From assembly GCF_004363075.1 (NCBI RefSeq), contig NZ_SNYN01000017.1:36742-100741 (forward strand): 64,000 nucleotides of DNA. The letters are read 5' to 3'. The position numbers were made by a program, and so were the translations under genes. The DNA comes from Actinorugispora endophytica. GTDB taxonomy: Bacteria > Actinomycetota > Actinomycetes > Streptosporangiales > Streptosporangiaceae. Under the pieces are notes generated by a model, which was not told the DNA's origin, did not search any database, and was given only the letters and a program-made list of their open reading frames with translations. Position 1 is the stretch's first letter; every line of letters begins with the position of its first letter. Shown one piece after another: positions 10,721 to 18,961 of the stretch.

Positions 10721-10744
10721 GCGGCCGGGAGCGGCCCCGGCCGC
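10721..10744. terminator. GC-rich hairpin between convergent genes
   Basis: GCGGCCGG pairs with CCGGCCGC around an 8-nt loop (10729-10736). It fills the 43-bp gap between the convergent hypothetical gene and cobQ, so it may terminate both. No U-tract is present, as is usual in this DNA. Confidence 0.45.
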
Positions 10745-10746
10745 GC

Positions 10747-12264
10747 TCAGGGGCCTCCCGGGGGGACGACGGGCATCCCGCCGGGGGCGCCGTCCTCCAG
10801 CAGCCTCAGCAGTGCCGCCGTGTCCATGTGCTCCTCGACGAGGTCGCCGAGGGCGTCCAGGCGCCGGCTCCGTTCGGCGGCGAAGTCGGTGTCGGGGGCG
10901 CAGGCGAAGTCGCGGCCCGCGCGAGCGGCCACCTCGCGTAGGAAGGCCCTCCGGAAGCCGTCGTTCTCCAGCGCCCCGTGCCAGGTGGTCCCCCACACCG
11001 CGCCCAGCCGGTGGCCGTCCAGGAAGGGCTCGGTGTCGGCGGACGGGTCGACGTGGACCACCCCGTGGTGGATCTCGTAGGCGCGCACCGGGTTCCCGTA
11101 CGCGGTTCCGACCGGCCGCCCCAGCGTCTTCTCCACGGCGAAGTCAACCCGGGTGGGCAGCAGCCCCAGGCCCTCCACCCGACCGGCCCGGGACTCCACC
11201 TCGTCGTCGATGCCGCGGGCCAGCATCTGGTAACCGCCGCAGATCCCCAGCAGCGGGAGACCCCGCCCGGCCCTTTCCACCAGCGCGTCGGCCAGTCCGC
11301 GTTCGCGCAGCCAGGCCAGGTCCGCCACGGTGGCGCGGCTGCCCGGCAGGATCACCAGGTCCGCGTCCGCGACCTCGTGCGGCGCGGTGACGAAGCGCAC
11401 GTCCACCCCGGGCTCGACGGTGAGCGCGTCGATGTCGGTGAAGTTGCTGATGCGCGGCAGCCGCACCACCGCCACCCGCAGGGTCTGCGACCCCAGCGGG
11501 GGACGCGACGGGCCGCGGTCCACGCTCAGCGCCAGCGAGTCCTCCACGTCCAGCCACAGCCCGTCCAGCCAGGGCAGCACCCCGTACACGTCCCGGCCGG
11601 TGAGCGAGCGGATCATGTCCAGGCCCGGTTCGAGGAGTTCGCGCGCGCCCCGGAACTTGTTGACCACGAACCCCGCGACCAGGGCCTGGTCGGCCGGCTC
11701 CAGCAGGGCCAGGGTGCCGTGCAGCGCGGCGAACACCCCGCCCCGGTCGATGTCGCCGACCACCAGGACGGGCAGGTCCGCGGCTCGCGCCAGCCCCATG
11801 TTGGCGATGTCCCCGGCGCGCAGGTTGATCTCGGCGGGGCTGCCCGCACCCTCGCAGAGCACCACGTCGTGTGAGGCGCGCAGCTCGGCCAGCGCCTCCA
11901 GCGACACCTCGCGCAGGCGCTCCTTGTAGGACCGGTAGGTCAGTGCGTCGGCCTCGCCGACGGGGCGGCCCCGCACGACGACCTGGCTGCTGCGGTCGCT
12001 CCCGGGCTTGAGCAGGACCGGGTTCATCGCGGCGGTCGGTTCGATCCCGCAGGCGGCGGCCTGCATGGCCTGGGCACGGCCGATCTCCGCGCCGTCGGGG
12101 GTGACCACCGAGTTCAGGGACATGTTCTGCGCCTTGAAGGGCGCGACCCTAACCCCTTGGCGGGCCAGCCAGCGGCACAGTCCCGCCGTGACCACGCTCT
12201 TGCCCGCGTCCGAGGTGGTCCCCGCCACGAGCAGCGCGGGCGCGGCGCCGCGTTCCGAGAGCAT
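10747..12264 (-). CDS. cobQ: Cobyric acid synthase
   Basis: A 505-residue glutamine-dependent amidotransferase that amidates four carboxyl groups of adenosyl-cobyrinic acid a,c-diamide. The N-terminal ATPase domain has [19 protein letters not shown] (modified P-loop), KAQNMSLNS and [13 protein letters not shown]. The C-terminal class I GATase-like domain has the nucleophile Cys in [11 protein letters not shown] and His in [20 protein letters not shown] is also typical of CobQ. Its ATG overlaps the cobD stop by one base (TGATG), so the two are translationally coupled, with cobD first. Confidence 0.95.
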   Translation of the reverse strand: MLSERGAAPALLVAGTTSDAGKSVVTAGLCRWLARQGVRVAPFKAQNMSLNSVVTPDGAEIGRAQAMQAAACGIEPTAAMNPVLLKPGSDRSSQVVVRGRPVGEADALTYRSYKERLREVSLEALAELRASHDVVLCEGAGSPAEINLRAGDIANMGLARAADLPVLVVGDIDRGGVFAALHGTLALLEPADQALVAGFVVNKFRGARELLEPGLDMIRSLTGRDVYGVLPWLDGLWLDVEDSLALSVDRGPSRPPLGSQTLRVAVVRLPRISNFTDIDALTVEPGVDVRFVTAPHEVADADLVILPGSRATVADLAWLRERGLADALVERAGRGLPLLGICGGYQMLARGIDDEVESRAGRVEGLGLLPTRVDFAVEKTLGRPVGTAYGNPVRAYEIHHGVVHVDPSADTEPFLDGHRLGAVWGTTWHGALENDGFRRAFLREVAARAGRDFACAPDTDFAAERSRRLDALGDLVEEHMDTAALLRLLEDGAPGGMPVVPPGGP

Positions 12265-13223
12265 CAGCGCGCCTCCCCGCTCACCGGGCGGAGACGTTCT
12301 GCCGTCGCCCAGGCCGCGGCCGCCGCGACGAGGGCGGCGCCCGCGTTGACGGCGCGGGCCAGGCGGACGGCGCGGCGGATGTCGCGGACCCGCGGAGCCC
12401 GGCCGTCGCCGAGTTCGGGACGGTGCTCGACCCGTCCGCCGTACACGTTGCGCCCGCCCAGGCGGATGTCCAGCGCGCCGGCGAACGCGGACTCGCACTG
12501 ACCGGCGTTGGGGCTGGGGTGCCGGTCGCCGTAGCGGGCGCGGGCGCGCCAGGCCCGGCGCGGGTCTCCGCCGACGACCGGCGCGGCGGCCGCGACCAGC
12601 AGCGCGGTCAGCCGGGCCGGGGCCCAGTTGGCGACGTCGTCCAGGCGCGCGGCGGCCCAGCCGAACCGCTCGTAGCGCGCTGACCGGTGCCCGACCATGG
12701 CGTCCAGGGTGTTGACGGCGCGGTAGCCGAGCAGTCCGGCGGGTCCCAGCAGAGCGCCCCACAGCAGGGGGGCGACGACGGCGTCGGATGTGTTCTCGGC
12801 CACCGATTCGACGGTGGCGCGGGCCAGCGCGTCGGCGTCCAGCCCGCTGGGGTCGCGTCCGCACAGGTGCGGCAGCCTCCGCCGGGCCTCCGCCAGGTCC
12901 CCCGCCTCGAGCGCGTCGGCCATCGCCGCGGCCTCGCGTCCCAGCATGGCCCCGCCGACGACGGCCCAGGTCGCCGTGGCCGTGACCGCGAAGGCCCGGC
13001 ACCGGCCGGCGTCCGCGAGCGCGCCCGCCGCGGCGACCGGTGCCACGGCCAGGACCGCGAACGCCGCCCCGCGCGTCCGGCTCGGCGCGTACAGCCGCTC
13101 CTCCAGCCTCCCCGCGGCCGTCCCGAACACCGCGACGGGGTGTCCCCGTTCGGGGTCCGCGACCACCCGATCCATCAGGGCTCCGGCCAACAAGCCTGCC
13201 GCCCGGGGCCATCCCGCGGCCAT
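12264..13223 (-). CDS. cobD: Adenosylcobinamide-phosphate synthase
   Basis: A 319-residue CobD/CbiB membrane protein that attaches the aminopropanol arm to adenosylcobyric acid. Hallmarks are [13 protein letters not shown] near the N-terminus, [41 protein letters not shown] and the late [21 protein letters not shown]. Several hydrophobic segments are compatible with four or five membrane spans. The ATG at 13223 is chosen because GAAAGAAG precedes it. A GTG six codons upstream (13241) is an alternative without a ribosome binding site. It is the first gene of the cobD-cobQ unit. Confidence 0.92.
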   Translation of the reverse strand: MAAGWPRAAGLLAGALMDRVVADPERGHPVAVFGTAAGRLEERLYAPSRTRGAAFAVLAVAPVAAAGALADAGRCRAFAVTATATWAVVGGAMLGREAAAMADALEAGDLAEARRRLPHLCGRDPSGLDADALARATVESVAENTSDAVVAPLLWGALLGPAGLLGYRAVNTLDAMVGHRSARYERFGWAAARLDDVANWAPARLTALLVAAAAPVVGGDPRRAWRARARYGDRHPSPNAGQCESAFAGALDIRLGGRNVYGGRVEHRPELGDGRAPRVRDIRRAVRLARAVNAGAALVAAAAAWATAERLRPVSGEAR

Positions 13224-13258
13224 TCGACGCTTCTTTCGCACCCCACAACCCTAGAGGC

Positions 13259-13279
13259 TGCGGAAAGTCCGTTTCCGCA
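13259..13279. other. Short inverted repeat upstream of cobD
   Basis: TGCGGAAA and TTTCCGCA flank a 5-nt spacer, giving a perfect 8-bp palindrome about 36 bp upstream of the cobD start. It could be an operator or a small hairpin in the leader. It does not match the cobalamin riboswitch core. Confidence 0.35.
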
Positions 13280-13402
13280 CCGACCAGGGAAAACGAATTG
13301 CGACTCTCGGTGGCCATATGAACACTTGGAGAAGTCGGCGCTCCCCCGCGCATTCCCTCTCATCTCATTCGCCCGCGAAGGGCCGTGAAGGGAGGGAAGG
13401 CC

Positions 13403-13462
13403 ATGAACGTCGTGTACATCGTTACGGTCCTCATTGTGTTCGGCCAGTATTGGAGCTGGTGA
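13403..13462 (+). CDS. Candidate 19-residue hydrophobic micropeptide
   Basis: An ATG preceded at 4-12 bases by an unusually strong GGGAGGGAAGG ribosome binding site opens a 19-codon frame, MNVVYIVTVLIVFGQYWSW, ending in TGA. The peptide is almost wholly hydrophobic, with aromatic residues at the end, and could form one membrane helix. A perfect 14-bp hairpin starts 13 bases after the stop, so the unit looks like a self-contained small transcript. Its AT-leaning codons (ATC GTT ACG, CAG TAT) differ from the flanking DNA. No family is recognised. It could instead be a leader peptide for regulation, but no downstream same-strand gene lies close; the next feature is tRNA-Arg. Confidence 0.5.
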   Translation: MNVVYIVTVLIVFGQYWSW

Positions 13463-13475
13463 AACGGCCGGCGAC

Positions 13476-13513
13476 GTCGCGCGGGAGGCACGACCGGGCG
13501 CCTCCCGCGCGAC
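13476..13513 (+). terminator. Strong hairpin after the micro-ORF
   Basis: GTCGCGCGGGAGGC (13476-13489) pairs perfectly with 13500-13513 across a 10-nt loop. Placement 13 bases after the micro-ORF stop fits an intrinsic terminator for that transcript. Confidence 0.55.
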
Positions 13514-13628
13514 GCGCCCGTCTTCGCGAAACACCCGCGCCACGCGCCGCGTCGGTCGTCGGACAGAGGTAACGTGTTCGACGACGCCTTAGCAACCGGT
13601 TTGGTGGAGAGCGCGTGGTAACGAGACG

Positions 13629-13650
13629 CAACTACGCATCGCCGTAGTTG
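13629..13650. promoter_or_regulatory. 8-bp inverted repeat upstream of tRNA-Arg
   Basis: CAACTACG and CGTAGTTG are separated by CATCGC. The region is less GC-rich than its surroundings. It lies about 155 bp before the tRNA and could be a regulator site or a promoter-proximal hairpin. No protein can be assigned to it. Confidence 0.3.
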
Positions 13651-13803
13651 ATACGATTTCGTCCGAACCTGGGCGTCCTCGGCGATATCCCCTAGAATGT
13701 CGCCTCGACTCCACCCTCCACGGTTCGGGGCCGCTCCACCATCGCGCCCCGAGATCCGCAGTGTCACCGGAATCCTCTCGGAACACGCCACAATTGAATC
13801 CGA

Positions 13804-13876
13804 GCACCCGTAGCTCAGTGGATAGAGCACCGGACTTCTAATCCGATGGTCGCAGGTTCGAATCCTGCCGGGTGCG
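13804..13876 (+). tRNA. tRNA-Arg (anticodon TCT)
   Basis: A full cloverleaf can be drawn. The acceptor stem is GCACCCG with CGGGTGC, discriminator base G. The D-arm contains TAGCTCAGTGGATAGAGC. The anticodon stem is CCGGA/TCCGA with loop CTTCTAA, so the anticodon TCT reads AGA/AGG. The T-arm is CGCAGGTTCGAATCCTGC. No CCA is encoded. It is a minor-codon tRNA in such a GC-rich genome. Confidence 0.95.
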
Positions 13877-13894
13877 CACTGGCCGAACAGCGAA

Positions 13895-13932
13895 AGGCGC
13901 CTTCCCGCCCGGGGCCGGGCGGGAAGGCGCCT
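13895..13932 (+). terminator. Terminator of the tRNA-Arg transcript
   Basis: A perfect 16-bp stem, AGGCGCCTTCCCGCCC against 13917-13932, with a GGGGCC loop, starts 18 bases after the tRNA. It is followed by CGTTCTG. Confidence 0.7.
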
Positions 13933-14340
13933 CGTTCTGCCCGAGGCCGCGCTCGGGCCCGGCGGGGCAGGCGCGCGCCAGCACGCCCGGGGCGGATCTC
14001 CCGGCCGTCCCGGTGAACGTTCCCGGCCGGGACTCCCGATCACACCGGACCGCTGTTCCGGTCCCCGCCGGGCCGCCTTTTCGGACGGCTGCGATTCGGC
14101 GGCGCCCGGCACCCCGGAGCACCCGCGCCCGCGTGGCGGGGCCGTCCTCCGGGCCGGGGCCGGCCTCACCCCGCGCATCGCCGGATTGCGCCCGCCCGCT
14201 ACCCACGATAAACATCGTTCACAGGGTAAAGACCCGAGTATGGCCGCTTCGCGATGATTGGTGCGTGAACACAGCAAATCCCGTCATTTCGGGTGAAGGA
14301 ACCCAGCCCCGGCCCCAGCCGCACGTGAGGGAGGACACCT
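13933..14340. other. Non-coding stretch with a small palindrome
   Basis: About 400 bases with no credible gene. The first 270 bases are featureless GC-rich DNA. From 14200 the composition drops and ACGATAAACATCGT (14205-14218) forms a 5-bp inverted repeat, a possible operator or promoter element for the roadblock gene. AGGGAGGA just before 14341 is its ribosome binding site. Confidence 0.4.
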
Positions 14341-15054
14341 GTGCCTGAAACCCCCGTGGACGCTGTCGGGGTGCTGGACCGGCTCGCCTCCGGGGTACCG
14401 GGGGTCGAGGCCATCGTGCTGGCGGACCGGAGCGGGCGGCCGCTGGCCTCGTCCACCGGGACCGCCGCCGGCGACGCCGACCGGCTGGCCGCCGTCGCCG
14501 GCGGTGTGTCGGGCCTGGCCGGAGCCGCCATGGCGCTGCTGAACACCGGTGTGCTCGAACAGGCCGCCATCGACCTCGGGCACGGGCACCTGGTGGTGCA
14601 CGCGCTCGGCGGAGGCCGCCGAATCGTCGCGCTGACCTCCCCGGACGGCGACCTCTCGGCCCTGGAGCGGGAGGTCCGGGACGCCTCCTCCGAGTTCTCC
14701 CTCGTCCAGCAGCCCCAACGGGCCGCCGGAGGCGGCGAGGAGGAGGCCGACCCGCTCGCGCAGGTGCACCGCCTGACGGAGCGGTTCCCCGGCTGGCGCA
14801 TCCGCTACGAGGTCCCCGCCCCCGCTGCGGCCGGCGGATTCACCGCCGAACGCGACCACAGTTCCGAGGACCTCTTCGTCCTGCTGGGCCTCCTGAACGC
14901 CGTCCACGCCCGCACCGGCGCGGAACTAGAGGCCAGGCTCGCGATCCAGGACGCCGTCTCGACGGGCCTGGACGCGATCACCTCGTTGAGCCCCGCCTCC
15001 TGGAACTCGATCGAACGCGGTCTGGCCGCGCTGCTGCGCGATCCCCGCTTCTGA
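14341..15054 (+). CDS. Roadblock/LC7-domain protein (conservon B-like)
   Basis: A 237-residue protein. Residues about 8-115 follow the roadblock/LC7 pattern: VLDRLASGVPGVEAIVLADRSGRPLAS, then a helix rich in Ala/Gly (AVAGGVSGLAGAAMALL) and HGHLVVHALGGGRRIVALTS. The C-terminal half (about 130-237) has no domain I recognise. Roadblock proteins act on small GTPases, and in Streptomyces conservons a roadblock protein (CvnB) sits with a kinase-like protein, a DUF742 protein, a GTPase and P450s. Here only the roadblock and two P450s remain together. The GTG start follows GGGAGGACACCT. Typical CvnB is about 140 residues, so this one is long. Confidence 0.72.
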   Translation: MPETPVDAVGVLDRLASGVPGVEAIVLADRSGRPLASSTGTAAGDADRLAAVAGGVSGLAGAAMALLNTGVLEQAAIDLGHGHLVVHALGGGRRIVALTSPDGDLSALEREVRDASSEFSLVQQPQRAAGGGEEEADPLAQVHRLTERFPGWRIRYEVPAPAAAGGFTAERDHSSEDLFVLLGLLNAVHARTGAELEARLAIQDAVSTGLDAITSLSPASWNSIERGLAALLRDPRF

Positions 15055-15221
15055 CCGGACCTGACAGGTCCTGGCCGCATCCGGCCATGTCCAAGCACGC
15101 CTGACCACACCTGAGAGCGCGGTTCCCGACCGCCGGTTCTCCCTTCTCCTCCCGCGCCGCGCGGCGGCTTCGCCATGCCCGAAAACGGCGGGCGACGCTC
15201 CCCCATTTCTCTCCGACCCCT

Positions 15222-16601
15222 GTGGACACGACCCCGATGACACCCCCTGATCCCGCACGTCCGCCCGTCCGGCTGTACGAGGCCGCCGACCCCGCCCTGC
15301 TGTGGCCCGCGCTGCTGGCCGACCACGGCCAGATCGCGCCGGTGGAGATCGAACCCGGCGCGCACGGCTGGCTCGTGCTGTCCTGGAACCTGAACCGGCG
15401 AGTGCTGACCGACACCCGCGCCTTCGCCCGCGACCCGGCGTGGTGGCGCGAACTGCACGACGGCACCATCGGCCCCGCCTCGGGCCTGCGCGCCCTGTAC
15501 GGCAAGCGGCAGTCCGCGCTGTTCTGCGACGGGGCCGAGCACCAGCGCTACCGCGACGCCCTCGTGGCCGCGCTCGGCCGGTTGACCAGGCAGCAGGCGG
15601 TCCGGCACATCGACGAGGCCGCCAACCGGCTGATCGACGCGTTCTGCCTGCACGGCAAGGCCGACCTGATCGCCCAGTACGCCCGCCAGCTCCCGTTGAC
15701 CGTGCTGTGCCGCCTGTTCGGTCTGGCCCCCGACGAGACCGTCCGGGTCTGCGCGGCCATGCAGACGCTGTGGGAGGCCGGGCCCGACGCCCCCGCCGCC
15801 AAGACGCGGATCGAGGCGCTGCTGGACGGCCTCGCCCGCAGACGCCGCGCCGCTCCCGGCGACGACCTGGCGTCCGGCCTCGTCTCCGAGGGCATGACCG
15901 ACGACGAGGTCCGCGACCAGCTCACCCTGGTCATCGCCGCGGGCGACGACCCCGTCACGCACCTGATCGGCAACACCCTGCGGATGCTGCTCACCGCTCC
16001 GGGGCTGCGCGCCTCCGTGGCGGGCTCGCGGACTCTGATCGCCGAGACCATCAACGCCTCCCTGTGGGCCGACCCGCCGGTCCAGGCCCTCATCGGCCGC
16101 TACCCCACCGCCGACGTGGAGCTGGGCGGGGCCCGGGTGCGCAGGGGCGACTGCCTGGTCATCGGCTACGCCGCCGCGCACCTGGACCTGATGGCCCGCA
16201 CCGACCCCGCCGTCGCCCAGGCCAACCGCGCCCACCTGACCTGGGGCGCGGGACCGCACACCTGCCCCCAGATCGGGCGGTCCCTCACCCTGGCCATCGC
16301 CGAGACCGCCGTCGAGCAGCTCATGCACCGCCTGCCCGACCTGCGCCTGGCCGTGGACGCCGGCCTGCTGCGTCGGCGCCCCTCCCTGTCGGTGCACGCC
16401 CTCACCGACCTTCCGGTGAGCTTCACCCCCGCCGCCCCCTCACGCATGGACCGAGGAGACTCGATATGGAACCGCCCCGCCCTCGCACCGTCCGGCTCGA
16501 CCCCGCCTCGGGGATCGACATCCACGCCCGGGCGCGCGAGCTCCGGGAGAAGGGGCCCGTGGTACGGGTGGCTTTTCCCGGCCTGGAGGTCTGGGCGGTG
16601 A
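15222..16601 (+). CDS. Cytochrome P450, CYP157-like, lacking EXXR
   Basis: A 459-residue P450-like protein. The heme-thiolate loop is present (HLTWGAGPHTCPQIG, Cys348), but the K-helix reads ETIN at 275-278 where nearly all P450s have Glu-x-x-Arg. That loss is a published hallmark of the actinobacterial CYP157 family, whose members pair with CYP154 genes in conservons. The I-helix region (LVIAAGDDPVTHLIG) also lacks the standard acid-Thr pair. The ferredoxin-reducible status and substrate are unknown. Family similarity ends near residue 405; the last ~48 codons overlap the next gene out of frame by 136 bases. GTG (15222) or ATG (15237) could start it. Confidence 0.82.
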   Translation: MDTTPMTPPDPARPPVRLYEAADPALLWPALLADHGQIAPVEIEPGAHGWLVLSWNLNRRVLTDTRAFARDPAWWRELHDGTIGPASGLRALYGKRQSALFCDGAEHQRYRDALVAALGRLTRQQAVRHIDEAANRLIDAFCLHGKADLIAQYARQLPLTVLCRLFGLAPDETVRVCAAMQTLWEAGPDAPAAKTRIEALLDGLARRRRAAPGDDLASGLVSEGMTDDEVRDQLTLVIAAGDDPVTHLIGNTLRMLLTAPGLRASVAGSRTLIAETINASLWADPPVQALIGRYPTADVELGGARVRRGDCLVIGYAAAHLDLMARTDPAVAQANRAHLTWGAGPHTCPQIGRSLTLAIAETAVEQLMHRLPDLRLAVDAGLLRRRPSLSVHALTDLPVSFTPAAPSRMDRGDSIWNRPALAPSGSTPPRGSTSTPGRASSGRRGPWYGWLFPAWRSGR

Positions 16602-17680
16602 CCCACGACGCCGAGCTGCGCGCGGCGATGGCCGACGAGGCCACGTTCGTACGCGGCTGGCGCAACTGGCGCGCCCTGGCGGCGGGGGAGATCGACGCCG
16701 CGCACCCGGTCGCGGCCATGATGCGCGTCGAGTCGATGATCGCCCGCTCGGGGGACGACCACAGGCGTCTGCGCGGCCTGGTCCAGGCCGGGTTCACCCG
16801 CCGCCGCGTGGAGGCCCTGCGCCCCCGTGTCGAGGCGCTCACCACCAGCCTCCTGCACCGGATGGCGCGCCGCGGCGGGGTGGTCGACCTGAAGGCCGCG
16901 TTCGCGTTCCCACTGCCCATGATGGTCATCAGCGACCTGCTCGGCCTCGACCCGGCCGACCAGGAATCCCTGTCCTCCCTGGTCACCCGCATCCTGTCGG
17001 GGACCGACCCGACCGCCAACACCGACGCGTTCGCGTTCGCCGTCCGGATGGTCCGCGCCAAGCGCGCCGCCGGCGACGACGCGCTGATCAGCGCCCTCAT
17101 CGACGCGCGCGACGGCGACGGCGACGCCCTCACCGAGGAGGAACTCGTCTGGAGTGTCCTGCTGCTCGTCGTCGGAGGGTTCGAGACCACCGTGGGGATG
17201 ATCGGCAACTCGGTGAAACTGCTGCTCAACCATCCCGAGCAGCTCGCCCTGCTGCGCGGCGGCAGGGTGTCGTGGGAGCAGGCCGTCGAGGAGTGCCTGC
17301 GCTTCGACCCCTCGGTGGCGATGCTGCCGTTCCTGTACACCACCCGCGACGTGGAGATGGGCGGCGTCACCATCCCGAAGGGGGAGGCGGTCCTGATGTG
17401 CTACGCGGCCGCCAACCGCGATCCGGCCGCGCACGCCGTACCCGACCGCTTCGACACCACCCGCGGCGGGAACCGCCACATGGCCTTCGGCCACGCCGCC
17501 CACCTGTGCCTGGGCGCGCCACTGGCCCGCCTGGAACTGGCGGTCGCTCTGCCCGCCCTGTTCCGGAGGTTCCCGGACATCGCCCTGGCCGCCCCGACCG
17601 AACCGATGCCGTCGGTCTTCATGAACCATCCGCAGAGCATCCCCGTCCGCCTGTTCGGGAGCGGCGGACCGGCCGGCTGA
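16466..17680 (+). CDS. Cytochrome P450, conservon/CYP154-like
   Basis: A 404-residue complete P450 mono-oxygenase. The I-helix is LLVVGGFETTVGM with the acid-Thr pair at 240-242. The K-helix EXXR is ECLR at 276-279, and the heme loop MAFGHAAHLCLGAPLARLE has Cys348. The N-terminus VRLDPASGIDIHARARELREKGP and the segment RSGDDHRRLRGLVQAGFTRRRVEALRP match conservon P450s of Streptomyces. The ATG at 16466 follows GAGGAG. The preceding EXXR-less P450 overlaps its first 136 bases, so the two are surely cotranscribed. Substrate unknown. Confidence 0.9.
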   Translation: MEPPRPRTVRLDPASGIDIHARARELREKGPVVRVAFPGLEVWAVTHDAELRAAMADEATFVRGWRNWRALAAGEIDAAHPVAAMMRVESMIARSGDDHRRLRGLVQAGFTRRRVEALRPRVEALTTSLLHRMARRGGVVDLKAAFAFPLPMMVISDLLGLDPADQESLSSLVTRILSGTDPTANTDAFAFAVRMVRAKRAAGDDALISALIDARDGDGDALTEEELVWSVLLLVVGGFETTVGMIGNSVKLLLNHPEQLALLRGGRVSWEQAVEECLRFDPSVAMLPFLYTTRDVEMGGVTIPKGEAVLMCYAAANRDPAAHAVPDRFDTTRGGNRHMAFGHAAHLCLGAPLARLELAVALPALFRRFPDIALAAPTEPMPSVFMNHPQSIPVRLFGSGGPAG

Positions 17681-17703
17681 CCCCCGCTCCCGACCGGGCG
17701 GGG

Positions 17704-18894
17704 CTACCGGGCGGGGTCCGTCACTCCCATCGCGCGGAGGGCGCAGTGGACGATCTCGGCCTGGGCGTCCGGTTGCGAGTGCAGGTCGGGGGCGCGGATG
17801 AAGTCGTCGATGATGTGCACCGCGCACAGGGCCAGGACGCGGGCCTCGGGCTCGGTGAGCCCGGGGTTCAGCGCCATGATGGAGCGGACCCAGCGTGTCG
17901 CGTAGTCGCGCTGGCGGCGGCGCAGCATGCCCAGTTCGCGGGGGGGCAGGTTCTCGCTCTCGGTCACGTAGACGGCGAGGATGTCGCCGTGGTCGCGCGC
18001 CATCGCGACACGGGTCTCCGCCAGGACCGCCAGGGCCGCCGCCGGGTCGTCGACGCCGTCCAGGGCCACGGCGACCGCCGCGTGCAGACGGTCCGAGGCG
18101 CGCTGGAACATGCTGCTCAGCAGCTCGCTCTTGCCTTCGGTGTACTTGTACAGCGCCGCCGCCGTCACCCCCGCCGCCGCGCCGATGTCCTCCATGCTCA
18201 CCGCGTGGTAGCCGCGCTCGCGGAACAGCCGCGCCGCCTCGGCCATCGCCCTCTCCCAGCGCGGGCGCCCCGCCCGGGGCTCCGCCGGGTTCGGGACGCC
18301 GCGCAGCGGCGGGGACGGGAACTCGGTGGCCAGGACCCGCAGGGTGGCCTCGGAGAGGAGTTCGACGTAGCGCTCCCGGGGCATCCGGACCCGGTACAGC
18401 GCCGAGCTGCCCAGAGCCCCGTGCCCCGCCCAGGCCAGCAGCCTGATCTGCGCGTCCGAGAGGTCCGGGCGGCGCCCGCGCAGCTCCGAGCCCCAGAAGA
18501 TCAGTGTCTTGTCGACCCTTCGGCGCAGTTCGTCCTGCTCCTCGGGCGGCAGGTAGTGGTAGTCGCGCTGCCACAGCGCGGCGGAGTCCCGTTCGACGAC
18601 CGAGACCCGGGCCATCCGCACGATCCGGTCCCGGAGGCTCTCGCCCTGCGTCTGCAGCGTTCCCTGCTCCTCGTAGGCGTTGACGAGCGACCATATCGCG
18701 CGGCTGAGCAGGTCCTGCTTGCTGTCGAAGTAGCGGTAGACGGCCGGCCCCGAGAGCCCCGCCCCGGCGGCGATGTCGGTCATCCCGACCTGGTGGTAGC
18801 CGTGCCTCCGGAACAGGTCGACAGCCACCGCCAGCAGCTGCCTGGAGCGCTCCTTCCTGCGGTCGGCCCGGGTCGTCCCCAGTTCCCTCGACAT
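17704..18894 (-). CDS. Tandem TetR regulator with two HTH domains
   Basis: A 396-residue protein built of two consecutive TetR units. HTH 1 spans about residues 15-62 (RSRQLLAVAVDLFRRHGYHQVGMTDIAAGAGLSGPAVYRYF). HTH 2 spans about 212-260 (RWERAMAEAARLFRERGYHAVSMEDIGAAAGVTAAALYKYTEGK). Each is followed by its own helical effector/dimerisation region. A normal TetR monomer is half this length, so this polypeptide could fold as an internal pseudo-dimer. It converges on the P450 pair with 23 bp between stop codons. Double TetR proteins occur in actinobacteria, often near lipid or acyl-CoA genes; its targets here are unknown. Confidence 0.88.
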   Translation of the reverse strand: MSRELGTTRADRRKERSRQLLAVAVDLFRRHGYHQVGMTDIAAGAGLSGPAVYRYFDSKQDLLSRAIWSLVNAYEEQGTLQTQGESLRDRIVRMARVSVVERDSAALWQRDYHYLPPEEQDELRRRVDKTLIFWGSELRGRRPDLSDAQIRLLAWAGHGALGSSALYRVRMPRERYVELLSEATLRVLATEFPSPPLRGVPNPAEPRAGRPRWERAMAEAARLFRERGYHAVSMEDIGAAAGVTAAALYKYTEGKSELLSSMFQRASDRLHAAVAVALDGVDDPAAALAVLAETRVAMARDHGDILAVYVTESENLPPRELGMLRRRQRDYATRWVRSIMALNPGLTEPEARVLALCAVHIIDDFIRAPDLHSQPDAQAEIVHCALRAMGVTDPAR

Positions 18895-18961
18895 CTGTTC
18901 ACTCCTCGTTCCCGTACCCGCCGCTCGCCAAGGCGAGGCTACCCTGGGCAGTCGGGCCGTC

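Noticed and set aside
13816..14277. Minus-strand open frame overlapping the tRNA-Arg gene
   Set aside because: It reads through a perfect tRNA cloverleaf and its terminator and shows no protein-like composition.
15302..16465. Upstream continuation of the second P450 frame as one 792-residue protein
   Set aside because: The extra part is an Arg/Pro shadow of the first P450. The second P450 has its own ATG with GAGGAG at 16466.
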